Assembly: GCA_019054805.1 (NCBI GenBank)
Contig: JAHQIY010000014.1
Location: 992,001-1,056,000 of the forward strand
Source of the DNA: Brachionus manjavacas
Taxonomy: Eukaryota > Rotifera > Eurotatoria > Ploima > Brachionidae
Direction: 5' to 3'
Length of the DNA: 64,000 nt
Positions 45,380-57,467 of the stretch are shown here, one piece after another. The notes below the pieces were generated by a model. It worked only from the letters and a program-made list of their open reading frames with translations, did no database searches and was not told the DNA's origin. A program made the position numbers and the translations under genes. Positions within the stretch are counted from its first letter, which is position 1. Each line of letters starts with the position of its first letter.

Positions 45380-46570
45380 TCAATTTATAGAATAAACTTC
45401 TAAATCCGAGACAGTAAAATATTCTGATCCGGCAAGAATTGATGAGTTTTGATTAAAGTAACCATCTAAATAAACACCATAAGATTGAATAGACGAGTAA
45501 TTTTGTTTTGGAGCATTAAATCGCCTTGATCCAGCATGAATTCCTGAAGTTTGGTAACCCCAATTATGGGAATTACTTTGATTTGATAAGTTGGAATTGT
45601 TCGATATGTGAATATCATGGCCAGATCCAAAAGTAGGACCATCATTTGAATCGCAATAAATAGCTTTTGCTTGGTATCCTGGATTTATCTTTGCTTTGAT
45701 ATTATTATTCATACTAAAAATAAAAGCGTTCGGATCGTTCTTATAAACACCATTTCCATTCCATGTCTGCTCAGTGTATCCTCCGAAAATAAAATTTCCT
45801 GTTGTCTTGATTATTGTAAGCGTTTTTTTAATATTATCACATTTTGAGTGAAAATTTTGTGCTGAAAATCCATCTCTTGATGCTCTGTATAAAAGCTTTA
45901 GTCTAGTTACTGAAGGTAATTCACAAATAATGCACAAATTATTTTTTGCATCTTCGGTATTCAAAATTATTGAGTCAAAATAAAAAGGTTCAATCAAATC
46001 AACTAAACCCTGAATATTGTAAAACTTTGCTTCCTTCAAGAGTTCATTTTTGTCAATTGTGGAAGCCAATTCATACTCAAAGTCAGTGTTTGCGATTCGC
46101 AAATAGTCAAGAATACATCCAAAGTATTTGGGGTTTCTGTCAATGAATATTGCCTTATTCTCGTCATATTTCGGCTTCACAAATCCATCCACCAACGACT
46201 CAAACATGTTTGGTAGATAGAGTTTTCCTTCTTTGTCCTTTATCTTCTTGGTCAAAGTGGTTTTGAGTGTGGAGAACATGGTACCACCGACATTCAGCTT
46301 CACAATGTCTGATTCAATTGTTTCATATTTTTTGAATTGTTTAATCATGTTATCATTGTTTTTCTCTTCATCCTTTACTTTATTTACCATCTTGTTTGCC
46401 AAATTGATTAAACAGTCAAAATCATTTTTTAAAATGTCAATCTTGTCCTCAAATGATTCCTTAATTTTTGGTAAAGATTTGTTAGCTTCATCTTTTTCTC
46501 CAGATAGTTCTTTCAAATCAAGTTTATTTTTTTCATTTGTCAACGATTTTTTTCTATTATCTTTAATCAT
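45380..46570 (-). CDS. BTB (T1-type) and TLDc domain protein, longer paralogue
   Basis: This single-exon gene encodes 396 aa from ATG 46570 (MIKDNRKKSL, aligned with MSKDNRKKSL of the 27641 paralogue; the frame is open 41 codons further upstream but that part is AT-driven). A Lys/Glu-rich coiled-coil start (1-86) is followed by T1-type BTB (87-195; IVKLNVGGTMFSTL) and TLDc (about 206-396; FGGYTEQTWNGNGVY). The TLDc C-terminus is some 30 residues longer than in the paralogue, with two copies of a G-Y/F...AGS-x-x-F unit where the other has one. The role is probably cytosolic oligomerisation; the substrate is unknown. Confidence 0.85.
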   Translation of the reverse strand: MIKDNRKKSLTNEKNKLDLKELSGEKDEANKSLPKIKESFEDKIDILKNDFDCLINLANKMVNKVKDEEKNNDNMIKQFKKYETIESDIVKLNVGGTMFSTLKTTLTKKIKDKEGKLYLPNMFESLVDGFVKPKYDENKAIFIDRNPKYFGCILDYLRIANTDFEYELASTIDKNELLKEAKFYNIQGLVDLIEPFYFDSIILNTEDAKNNLCIICELPSVTRLKLLYRASRDGFSAQNFHSKCDNIKKTLTIIKTTGNFIFGGYTEQTWNGNGVYKNDPNAFIFSMNNNIKAKINPGYQAKAIYCDSNDGPTFGSGHDIHISNNSNLSNQSNSHNWGYQTSGIHAGSRRFNAPKQNYSSIQSYGVYLDGYFNQNSSILAGSEYFTVSDLEVYSIN

Positions 46571-47147
46571 TTTATTTTTTAATATTTTTTTTTTAAATTT
46601 TTGCTGAATTTTTACGAATTTTGAAATCAAAATATTTCTTTTGATTAGATAACTAAATTTTATGAGAATATTCAAAATAAAGCTGTATAGCAAATATTTA
46701 ATTCTTTTTTAAATTAAAAAATCTCCATTACTTTTTTATCATTAAAATTTTACTTCACGTGAATTAATTTACTTATATCTATATAAAATAAATTTTAGCG
46801 TATAACGCTTTTTAATAAGGCTAATATGGATTTTTAAGGGAAAAAAAAATTTTTTAAACCAAAAATTTTTTTTTTGAAAAGTATATAGCATTTTTATAAA
46901 TTAAATTTATTCTAGGGATAAAAGTTAATTTTAGTTACAAAAACAATTTCGAGCTTCAAGAAATTTTTAACATTGACACAAATTAAGTGATTTTTTGTAT
47001 CTACAAAATTCTGGATACAATTTTTCTTGTTTATGCCTTGACAAAATAGAGGAAATTTCATCACCAAAGGGTTTCATTCCGGGATCGTTACAAACTTGAA
47101 CTAAATTTTTTTCAAATTAAATAATTTTTATATTTATTATTTGATTG
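46571..47147. other. Spacer
   Basis: Upstream region of the BTB-TLDc gene and downstream region of the secreted precursor gene. No other feature is seen. Confidence 0.45.
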
Positions 47148-47558
47148 TTAATTACTATTAAAAATATTGCTTCCAGTTATGTTGCTGTTTTGAATAAAAA
47201 TTGATTGTCTTTTCCCCCTGTGATGAGCAATTCTGCGAAAATGGTGCGGAGCGAATTTTTGATGAATTCCTTTTTCACAAATTTGCGATTCACATTCAAA
47301 TTCACAGAATCTCTCGAATTCACTTTTCTTCCATTTGGAAACAAAACTATCCAGACCTGAATTTGAACCCAAACTTGTTTCAACATTTCCCTCACAAATT
47401 TTTACTTAAAAAATATTAAATTTTATTTTAATAAAATTTTCTTAATCTTTAAAAATACCTTCAAAAATATTTGAGCTCTGGATACCCACATCATTCAAAA
47501 TTAATTGCCCGTCATTGATTACAATTGAACTCAGGAAAAAAATCAATATCTGAAACAT
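47148..47558 (-). CDS. Small secreted precursor with dibasic cleavage sites (two exons)
   Basis: Exon 1 is 47558-47459 and exon 2 is 47404-47148, across a 54 bp intron (GTATTT donor, TTTTTTAAG acceptor). Phases match and give 118 aa. Residues 1-16 or so are a signal peptide (MFQILIFFLSSIVINDG). The mature part has four cysteines (KICEG, then C-x3-C-x4-C in RFCEFECESQICEK) and ends with FRRIAHHRGKRQSIF. RR and GKR are prohormone convertase-type sites, and a Gly before KR is the usual amidation donor. No family is recognised; the cysteine spacing is not insulin-like. A neuropeptide or defence-peptide precursor is possible. Confidence 0.6.
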
Positions 47559-49499
47559 TTTATTTATTTTATTATCTTTTTTCTTTAATTATCTTTTATT
47601 TCGATTTTATAGGCTTTTTTTTAATGATAAAAATACTACTCAAATTCAAATTTGGTTATTTTTGATTTTAAAAAATGTTACAAGGTGAAATTTAATTGAG
47701 CTTTATTTAAAGAAAGAACAAACTCAAATTTGCCATCTAAGTTTACTAGACTATACTTAGATATCAGAGTATTGGGTTTAATTTAAAAAATTTTCTTTTT
47801 TAAAGGGTCGAAAATTTTGGAAAAAAAAAATCTTTGTTATTTTCCATTAATAATCAAAAGTGAAATTTTGAATTTAAAAATAGCATTCAAATATTTGTCT
47901 ATTCCATCTTGAACCTGCCCGAAATTTAACTGATAAACAAAAGCAGACTTTTTAAATTTTTGTCTTAAAAAATCAATTGAATTAACATGCTCATGATCAT
48001 GATCGATATAGAAATCAAACTATAATTTAAAACAAAATATTTAATTAAAAACAACTGGGATATCAGAAAAAAGTTTTGAAATAAACAAAGATTCTACGGA
48101 AAATAAAAAATAAAAACTAGCATAAACATGCTAATAAATCAACAATTTAAACTATTTTGATTTGTGTTTAACCATTTGTAATTAGCCATAATTCAAAGAA
48201 AATATTAAATTTTAGATCACGGATACGAATTTGAAAATGAAAAATAAAAGCAGTCGGAAAAGTTTGTTTATCATAAGCTAATGAGAGTTTTATTTGATAA
48301 TTTGATATTTTAAACAAGCTTTTGTCAATGGGTTCTTTCGGAATAAATTTAATTTTTTACTCATCAATTGTTTTAGCTACTTAACTAAAAAAATCTAGCC
48401 AAAAATTTTCTCAATTAAATTTTAAATTAAATTATTTTAAATTCTTAGACTTGTTTAAAGTCTAGTTGGAAAATTAGCCTAAATAAAATCAGAGCTAATT
48501 AAATTCGGTCAGTCTAGTCCAACAAACGATTCAAAAAATTATTCCATAATTTTTTAAATAAATTTCACTGGTAATTACATAACCAGGTTAGTGTGTGTGA
48601 TAATAATTTTTTGCAAAATATAAAAATCAATTTAGTCGAGCCTAGGACCAAATGGCACGAGGGTTCTATTCAAAATTGCTATTCAAAAATCAAATTATGA
48701 ATGTATGATTAATCACTTTAAATTCAAATGAGATTAATGTAATTGATTGGAAATATTAACCAAAAGAAAAGGAAAGTAATCTGTTCTTTTGTTCGACTAT
48801 TTTGCCAATATTCATTAAGTCTTTTAATTAATGGTTAGTTCTTGAAATTTAAATATATCTAAGTTATCTTGCTAAAGAATAAAAGCTTAATGAATTATAT
48901 GCTCGAAATAATTTTGAAAAATGAATAGACATTTAGCTTTTAATTGTAGACAGAAACCAAGATAGAATTTTTATTTCAAGATAAATTTTATTCTAGTTAA
49001 TAGCAAGGACCGAAAAATTTCTTCAATCAAACCCCCAAAATTGATGGTAACATTTAGCCAAGTAATCTTTGTTTATCAAATCCTTAATTTATTGCGCTCA
49101 AATGCCAATGGAATAATGTAAACGATTTGTGCCAAAATAATGTTCAAATATCAAATTTTTATTTGTTTTTAACTTTTTTCGTAATAAGTTGTTTGTTTAG
49201 TAAGTGAATTGTACTGATAGCAATTCATAATATTCTAAATTCAAAACTAATAGATAAAGCGATTTAAAATAAATAAATAAACTATTAAGTAAATTTTTTA
49301 AAACAGCATCGCTCACTTTATCAAGAGTAGCTTTCGACTAGCTGAAATTGAGGCGATTATTTCAGAAGCTTTTTAAATCCTAAGCCCTAAGATATAAATC
49401 AATGATAAAGCAGCATACCATTCCATTGTTTGTTTAAGTTTTTTTCACTTATTAACTAAAATCCATAAAACACTTTGTTATCTTAGTGGGCTTTTTTGG
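47559..49499. other. Long AT-rich intergenic region
   Basis: No supported gene, RNA or element in about 1.9 kb. Confidence 0.45.
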
Positions 49500-50144
49500 A
49501 GCTATTCACAGTAAATTTACAAATATTTATTTGAGCATTTTTGATGAGGAAATGCCGGAGAAAGAGAGAATTTTTTTTAAATAAAAATATTTTAATGGGG
49601 CAGCTAAAAAATTTGACTAAGAAAATTCAAGTGGTGTGGCACAAAAATTCGGGAGATAAGCAGAGAATTTTTTTAGGTAAATGTTTATTAATGCAATACT
49701 CAAGAGATTTAATTAAAAATATTTATAGCTTATTAAACCAGATAAACAAACGAACCGAAGATAAAGAAATAAAATTTCAATTTCTGGTTATTTTCTTTAA
49801 ATTTGAGTTTAATAAGCTTGACTAAGCGTGCTTTTGGTGCACAGAGCCAAATTAAAAGCAAAAATGATTGTAGAAACATGCTACAATTTAAATTGATTTA
49901 TGGCCAAATATTTGAGACTTAAAACAAAATCAAATCAATTATTAATGAGAATAATATTGAATTTTGCGAATTTAATTCGATTTCAAATATAAATATTGAG
50001 TTTTTATCTTTAAATGAATTTAAGATAAGTCTATCATTTATGGAACATTTTTTGCTAATTTTTCTGTCCGATCATAAAAGTTCTCAAGCCATTTTGCTGA
50101 ATGACGCTCGAAACTTGCTGATGGATTATTATATTGCGTCATAA
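49500..50144 (+). pseudogene. Decayed protein-coding sequence of unknown family
   Basis: Three protein-like stretches follow each other in different frames: IYLSIFDEEMPEKERIFFK (to about 49580), GQLKNLTKKIQVVWHKNSGD... to 49825, and FLSLNEFKISLSFMEHFLLI...LLMDYYIAS ending at 50144. They read like a helical protein but are separated by frameshifts and stops without clear splice sites. It is either a gene relic or exons of a gene I cannot assemble. No family is recognised. Confidence 0.35.
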
Positions 50145-52569
50145 ACTAATATTTTACAAGCAATAAATTATTTTTTTTGAATGTCCACAGAGTATCAAAA
50201 AGAGTAGAATTTAATTAGAATTTAGCCCGAATTGTATTCTAGGGCGTTTGGGGATTAATTATTGTTATTATTTAGGCGCTATTTCCAAATCAATGTTTTT
50301 GTCATCAGGTAAGACAAATTGATTTTTTTTTCCATAGAATAATTGAGGCCATGTTCCGAGTGTTTATTTGATTGCTTAATTATAGACAATCACAGCAGGG
50401 GTTCTAATGTTAGCACATCAAATCAGCTAATTACATTTCCTCTAGATAAATTTTTTGTTGTTGCTGATTAGAGCGTTTGAATGGAAAATTTGTTCAAAAA
50501 CCGGATTTTGACTCTCAATACAACAGAAAAATTCGAGAGGTATTTAAATGGTACTTAAAAATCAATATAGAGAATAATTAAGGAAGCTTAAGGGCACTTC
50601 TTGCTTGATGAGCCAGTTTTTTAACAATTCGCCAAAAGAAATAACTAAATTGAAAAAACTAGCTCTACAAAACTTGGATATTCTGCATTGACTAAAAGCG
50701 AGTAGCCCAAAACTAAGACTGATATCATTTTCGGACCATACTTTTACTTTTTTTTTCAAAAAATAAATAAATCGATTTAATTTATTTAATTTTTTTCTTT
50801 ATAAGATTTTAAATGTCTGTCAACATTATTTTTTTTGGATAAATAGTTAAAGAACTGTTTTATATTTTTAAATAGTTAGCCTAAATAAATCTTTTCAAAG
50901 AATTAATAAAAAGCTTTGAAATTTTAGTTTTAATTTTAGACATCCTGATATAGCTATTTATCTAAAAAAAGTAAAATTGACAAATATTTTTCTAATCAAG
51001 ATAGATTAACTTAAAATTTTTAAATTCATAGCATTTCAGGATCTTAAATCATTCCTTAAATTTTTAATTGACTATTTTTACTTTCGAAAATGCTAAAAAT
51101 ATTAGTTTAATAAAAGTTTTTAGAAAAAATTTTGTTCTTTTTTAAAAAATTAATTTATTAATGCTTTTATTTAATGTATTCGAAAAAAAGTATTTAATAA
51201 AAAAACTTAAGAGGTAATAGGGGTGCTGAAATGCTATGAGTATTAATTTCAGGTAACTTGATTTTCTTACAAGAAAATGTCTGTCAACATTATTTTTTTC
51301 GATAAATAGTTTTATTATTTTCAAATTTTATGAGTCTTTATTTCAGGCTTCTCGATTTTATTTTAAATATTTTACTAATTTTTCAATTGATTGAATTAAA
51401 AATAATTTAATTTAAAAATAAAATTATTTATAATGGCTATGAAAAGCTGTGAGTTTTAATTTAAGTCAACTTAATTTTCAGCAAAAAAATATTTTCCAAT
51501 TTTAATTTTTCCTAAAAAAAATTAGCCAAAAAACAATCTTTTTTAAAAGAGGGCAATTATGGTCCTGGAATGTAATGAGTCCAAATGTTGGCCTAATCAA
51601 TTTTACTTATTTCAGAAGAAATCGATTTAAATTTATTTAATTTTTTCTTTCAAAAACAAGAAAAAAGTTAGTCACCAAAAATTATGTTTGAAAACTTTGT
51701 GACCCATTCAGCATTGATCACACATCCAACTGAGATTAGTCTTCCCAAATTCAATTAAGACAATTCATTAAGAAAGAAAAAATGGAACAAATAAACATTT
51801 TCTTTGAAACTTAAAATTAAAATTTTGTTTTTAAAGCTCTGAGCTAAATTAAAACAGGTCGAGAAAACAGACTCTCAGAAGCCACTAAGTTACAATTTTT
51901 TTTAAATTAAATAAAACAAGAGAGAAAATTTTTTTTATAAAAAAAAGTGCGCAGATAAAGTTTCTAAGCAATTAGAGTAGTCAATATTTAGGCATGCAAA
52001 GTAAACATTTGAGGTGCACCAGTTGCATTGAGTATACTCTAACCCTTGGAATTTAAAGCAGCAATTTCCTTGAGAAGTTTTGTTTGAACAAAGTGTTTTC
52101 ACGGATAAACAAATTTTATCTAAACTTTGCCAGGAATAAACAAAAAACTAGAGAAATTTTTTAGTTTAGTAATCGAATTTTTGAGGCATCCGACAGATTC
52201 TAGGAAAAGCCGATGACAACAACAATTTATTATTTAGCAAATTTTTTGTTTAGCCAAATTAAGATTTGTCTAGAAAGCGCTATTTGAAATAGCGGATAAA
52301 TTTCAAGTGCCTGTCATTCTGCAAAAATTAGAGTAAATATTTCAAGTGTCTTTTATGCTGATTACAAATTGACTATGTCTTTTCTAATATTTCAACCCAA
52401 TTGTCACTTAGAATAATTAAACTTTTAGAGAGACTTGAAAATTACTTAGCAACAAGTGCTAGTTGCAATTCGAGCAAAACTTCCTGCTTTTTCAATTGAT
52501 TCAAAAATGTTTTCCAGAAATTCATTTATTTTTAAATAAAAAGAAAAAAACAACAAAAAATTAATGAGA
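50145..52569. other. Long AT-rich intergenic region
   Basis: No gene is supported. The phrase TGTCTGTCAACATTATTTTTTT occurs at about 50814 and 51279 with similar flanks, a short local repeat. Confidence 0.4.
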
Positions 52570-52810
52570 TTTATTAATCGATTGGTCACATAACGTGATA
52601 CTGGACAAAATAGTCATATGCGCTCTCATCGCTCAAGTTTTCTTAGTCTTGTGCCGCCAAGTCAAATATTTGCTTCCTTGGTTTTTCATATGTGAAAGTA
52701 GATAGACCAAAAGAGTGGCCTGGACTGCTATTTCAATGGCCTATTGCACCTCACCCGACTGGAACTAATTCATGGCATAATCATACGCTTTCTTGTTACT
52801 TTTTTCTAGA
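52570..52810 (-). pseudogene. Possible decayed coding segment
   Basis: Less AT-rich than its surroundings. The minus strand encodes AIEIAVQATLLVYLLSHM and KNQGSKYLTWRHKTKK in one frame with about three in-frame stops across 240 bp. It could be a gene relic; no family is recognised. Confidence 0.2.
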
Positions 52811-54037
52811 AACAAAAAATTTTTTTTAATTCTAATTAAATTTATTTCTAAGGCTAGAGAAGAGATTAAATTTGGGCATTTTATTATACTAGAAGAATTT
52901 TGCTGCTCAGAACGAAACAAAAATAAGAAACACGAAATTAGTTTTAAATTTTCATGTTCCAGTTAGAACGCGATCACAATCAATTTCAACACAATTCTTA
53001 AGGTTTCTTAACTTGCTTAATCATCAAACAAATAAACTTCTACTATAAGAAAAAATACAACTTGAAGTTTAATTGAAATTTTTAAATCTTTTGTCATTTA
53101 ATCCTAGGTGTACAAAATAGCAGTTTGCCGCTATTTTTTTAGCCGATTTCGTGAGCTATAATTCTAAGAGTTGAGCTCTTTCCTATAATTAACAAGTGTC
53201 CTAGGGTGTTTTGTTTATGCAAGGCTACTTTTTTCCTGTCAGCGTTTTTTTTTTCTCAATTTTTTTTAAACTCAAATTTAATTTAGGTATAATAAAATTT
53301 GTTATCAACTATTTATTAAACTCGAGAAAACATGCAAATATTCACTTTAATCACCATTTTTTTCTAATTAATTTTTTTTTTTTCAAAAAAGCTTTTACAA
53401 AAACATTAGCTCAAAATTTGATAAACCTTCATTTTCGATTATTTTCTCTCATTAACTAATTGTTTTAAAATTTAAATAATGTTGAATTTAATTTATTTTT
53501 TTTAATAAATCTTATCTCTCGCTCTATTTTATCATTTAATAGATAATAGAGAAAAACAATTTCTTTTTTTGCTTTTTTTTTCTAAATTTCGAAACAAAAA
53601 TAAATTGAAATTAAATTTTCATAAATATTTACTTAAAAAGCTGCTGAGTTTGTTTTTATGGTTGCAGACGTCAAATATGTAAGGATAATTCGGATTAAGT
53701 TTCAATTTAAGATCAAGCTAGTTAATTGTTCAAGATCTAATTTATGAAGATTCTGTGTTTATAGACGATAAGTCGATTTCAAATCAAATGGCATAATCAG
53801 GCTTTGAAACTTATTTCGAGTGCCTTTCTGAAATTGATAAGGCACTCAAAAATTCAATCAATTTAAACCACTGATAAACTTAATTACGAAAAAATTCCAA
53901 TCTGATCTAATAAATTTTCTAATCAAATTGATATTTGATTATTCTTTTAAATACCTTTATTATTTTTATAGCTTTTACGTCAATAAATATGTTTAGATAT
54001 GAATTTTAGTTTTCATTCAAGCAATGACAACTGATTG
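52811..54037. other. AT-rich upstream region of the Ig gene
   Basis: No gene. An 82-codon frame at 53211-53459 is Phe/Asn/Lys-rich and looks like chance. The Ig gene promoter must lie here, but no clear motif was identified. Confidence 0.45.
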
Positions 54038-57000
54038 ATGATGTTAAGTCGAATTTTTTACCCAATTTTATTTTTGTTCTTTATTGTCCGGAGCTACGAG
54101 CTCGATGGTCTGTTTCCATCTGTGAAGTCTAGTCTTGTAACTAATATAACTACCTCAATTGGCAAAAATGTTGTACTCAATTGTAGCATGAACAATGCGG
54201 ATTACTTTAAAATACGATCGCCAAAGTCCACAACAAGTTTTTTGCGGCTCAATCCCACTTGGCTAAAATCGGATGCATCCTATGACCAAAGCGGTGTTTT
54301 CCAAAGCTACCAAACAGAAAAAATCATAGTCACCCGCAAAGGCATTGTTTTGGGAGCTTACCGAAACAAAATAAAGCTTATAATCAATTCGAACAGTGAC
54401 CAATTTATCAAAATATCAGATGTTGACATTTCCGATGAGGGAAAATACATCTGCAGGGAGTTTAGTACCCAAATGGACCATGTTTATTATGTTTATGTTC
54501 AATGTAACTGAGGAAAAAAAAAATTTTGTTAAGATAATTTTTTAATTTATTTTTTTAAAGCTCCGATAAAAGAACTTAGTTTAAAATTTGAATCTGAGTC
54601 AAAATATTTTGGTGAGACTAGTGATACAGACTATGAGAGTAATAAGCTCAAGAACAAGTACGGCACCCCTAATATGGTCACAATTCGCGAAAATGACCAA
54701 CTAGTGATCAAGTGTTCGGTTGAAAGTTCCAAGCCAGCAGCAAACTTGAGCGTTTGGTTACTCAAAAATTCTAATTATCAACAATATGAGACTTATAAAA
54801 ATGAAAATTATATCTACGATTCTCTTGATAACAAGCATTTGCCATCATTTGATCATTATATAAACAAAAATGGTGATATGACGCTTAAGAGTAGCTTGAG
54901 AAGCAAGTATTCACCTACTCGGTATGATAATCATAAATATATATCATGTATTGCCGAAAATCAAGCTATGAACGAAAAATGGGAGACTCGCAAAGTTCTA
55001 AATGTGTTATGTAAGTTTGTTTATTAAAAAAAAAATCTTTATTTTAATGGATAATTTTTTTGATATTTAGAGTTATTTTTGATTAAAGATAGAAAAATAA
55101 TTTCAATTATTTGATCAATTATTTTATTTTTTTTAATCTTAATTTAATTTTTAAAAGTTTCATTAAATCAGTTTGAATTTAGGACAAAAAAAAAACAGAA
55201 CAAAAAATAAAAATCTCAAAAATTGAACAAGAATGGAACTAGGCCTTTCTTTTAAGTCCAGAGAGTACAAAGGAAAAAAGCGACCAAGTATAGGATAAAT
55301 TAAAAAAAATACAAATTTTAGATCACTATTAATTTAGATCAGTTTGAATTCTGGTACAAAAATAAAAATATTCAAAATTTCTTTTTAAAATTTCTTTTTT
55401 TTTCTACAAATACTTTGCAATGTTATTTATTTACATTATAAGATGTACTTATTTTTGAGTTTATTCATAGACTGAAAATAGATGGCAGATTGAATGTATC
55501 AGTTGATAAAATTCCAAAAAAAGTCTAAGCTATTGAATATTATTTTGTTTTAACACAATTTTAAAAATGCTATAATTTAAGATCCCTTCAGTGAATATAA
55601 GCATGTAATTTTTTTTTATGTAAATAATCAATTAAAAAAGTCGGAAATTTAATTTATATTGAGAAAATTTTTAATGGATTCAAGACAAATAAATAGATTT
55701 TTTCTTTCAAAAGATGGACCAAAATGTGACAGGAACCAAAAATTGTTGTACCAGACTGGCATTAATCAATCGATTGAGCTTGAATGTCACATGACAGAAG
55801 CAAATCCTTTGTCGTTTGATTTTAGCTGGAATTTTATGAACACCAAAAATTCGGTTAAAGAACGAAGTCGAACAAATGGTTTAGTCAGCCGGATAAATTG
55901 GACACCCAAGTCCGAAGACGATTTTGGCCAAATTACATGCTTGGCCTCCAATGGCTTTGATTTAGGTGAATGCAGAATTCGAGTAGAACTTGGCGGTCCA
56001 CCTAATCCTCCACACGAGTGCTACCACAAAGAAAACAATAAAACTATAATTATTGAATGCAAGCCTGGCTTCCACCAGGGCGATCCGGATGTTTATTTTT
56101 ATTTGCTTAAAAAAAAGCCCAATGGTGCTCTGGTGGAATATGCACGCAAGCGCGACTCTTGCTCTTTTTTAATTTCCAACTTTATCCTAGAAGAACACAT
56201 GAATGAATTTTATATCTATTCATCAAATAAATACGGAAACAACAAAGACAAACCGTCCAAAATGGTCATAGAAAACAAAGAATTTTTGGTCAAAAATTTG
56301 AAAAATCTCGAAAGATCTTCGATTCAAGTTGGGTCACAAACCACTTTCTACATTGGTTTAGCTGCCATAGTTCTGATTTCTTCTTGCATGCTCTATTGTT
56401 TGTTTGTCAAATGCAAGACGCAAAATTCTTCAAAACCATACCGCAATGCGGACTATGCCTCAGGTCAAAATTACTCTAGTGATTACAAATACAGCGCGCA
56501 TCAATCCAACTACAATTCGGATTATTTACAAAAAAAAGAAATTTTCAATGGTTAATAATAAAATAAAATATACTTTTATTTTTTTTAATAATAACAAAAA
56601 TTAAATTGACATTTTTTTTTTTAGATAAAGAAAATCTGCATTCACCTACACTGAGTAATTCAAGTGAAAATGACGGAATATATGATAACAAAAGCTACAA
56701 AAAAGCTTCATACACAAAATTAGCCTCGAATAAGAACTCAGTGCGATCTCCATCGCTAATAAATAGTAAAGCATTTTTGTTTATTTAACAAAAAATCTTT
56801 AAAATTTAATAGACATTCAAGATTTGGATATGTCGCCCAAATCCAAACGCAAATCAACCGAAAAATTAAAAGGTTTTTCAAATTTTAATCATGCTCTAAA
56901 CCATTCTAGTTTACAAATTTTTTGTTTAGACATTTTCTACGCTTCAGATTCCTTTATTGTAGAAACAACTGAAACCGATAGTGAAAATTATATGGATCTA

Positions 57001-57467
57001 AACAAAAATCGTAAAAGTAATTTTAAAGTAATCTAGTTGATTGATATATTGTTTTGTTTTTGCTAGATGAGTCAGATGAGAAGCCACGGCGACAATCTAG
57101 ACCCAGTTCCAATTCAAATACTCTGAGATCTAATCGAGGTTTTAGCATTGAAAAAGCTAACATTTGGTATGGTAATGCCAATTCGGTTGATTTACTCAAC
57201 GAAGATATCTACACTGGAATATCAGTTGATAAACCGACAAATATTTTGTATGAAAATCAGCCTTATAAAATAAAAGATATGAATAGTTTCGGAGCAAAAA
57301 AATCAAGTGGTAGCAAATATTCGAGAAAGAGCAGTGATACGTATGACAATTTGCCAAATCAAGAAATGGCCCCGAACCGGAGATCTTTGGAGCTCGAAAA
57401 GACTAGACTCTTTGCTAATGAGAGTCTTGGTGTCGATGATGATAAGTTAGTTGGAATTCTTGTTTAA
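54038..57467 (+). CDS. Ig/FN3 single-pass adhesion receptor (Sidestep-like)
   Basis: Seven exons were read: 54038-54503, 54561-55010, 55714-56550, 56625-56765, 56813-56872, 56930-57010 and 57067-57467. Introns are GT-AG, 47-74 bp except the 703 bp second; every junction keeps phase 1. The product is 811 aa. A signal peptide (1-20) is followed by three Ig domains (about 35-150 with C49/C139, 190-305 with C207/C285, 312-397 with C330/C381), an FN3-like domain (398-500) opening with GGPPNPPHECY, a membrane helix (about 517-538) and a 270-residue Tyr/Ser-rich cytoplasmic tail. The PPNPP-x-x-C entry to the last ectodomain resembles Sidestep/CD22-like invertebrate receptors. The likely role is cell adhesion or guidance. 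A nephrin/Neph relationship is the alternative. Confidence 0.8.

Noticed and set aside
47177-47419. Alternative frames on both strands over the secreted precursor gene
   Set aside because: Only the spliced minus-strand frame gives a signal peptide and phase-matched exons.
53211-53459. 82-codon Phe/Asn/Lys-rich frame
   Set aside because: Composition is that of AT-rich noncoding DNA, with no signal, domain or splice context.
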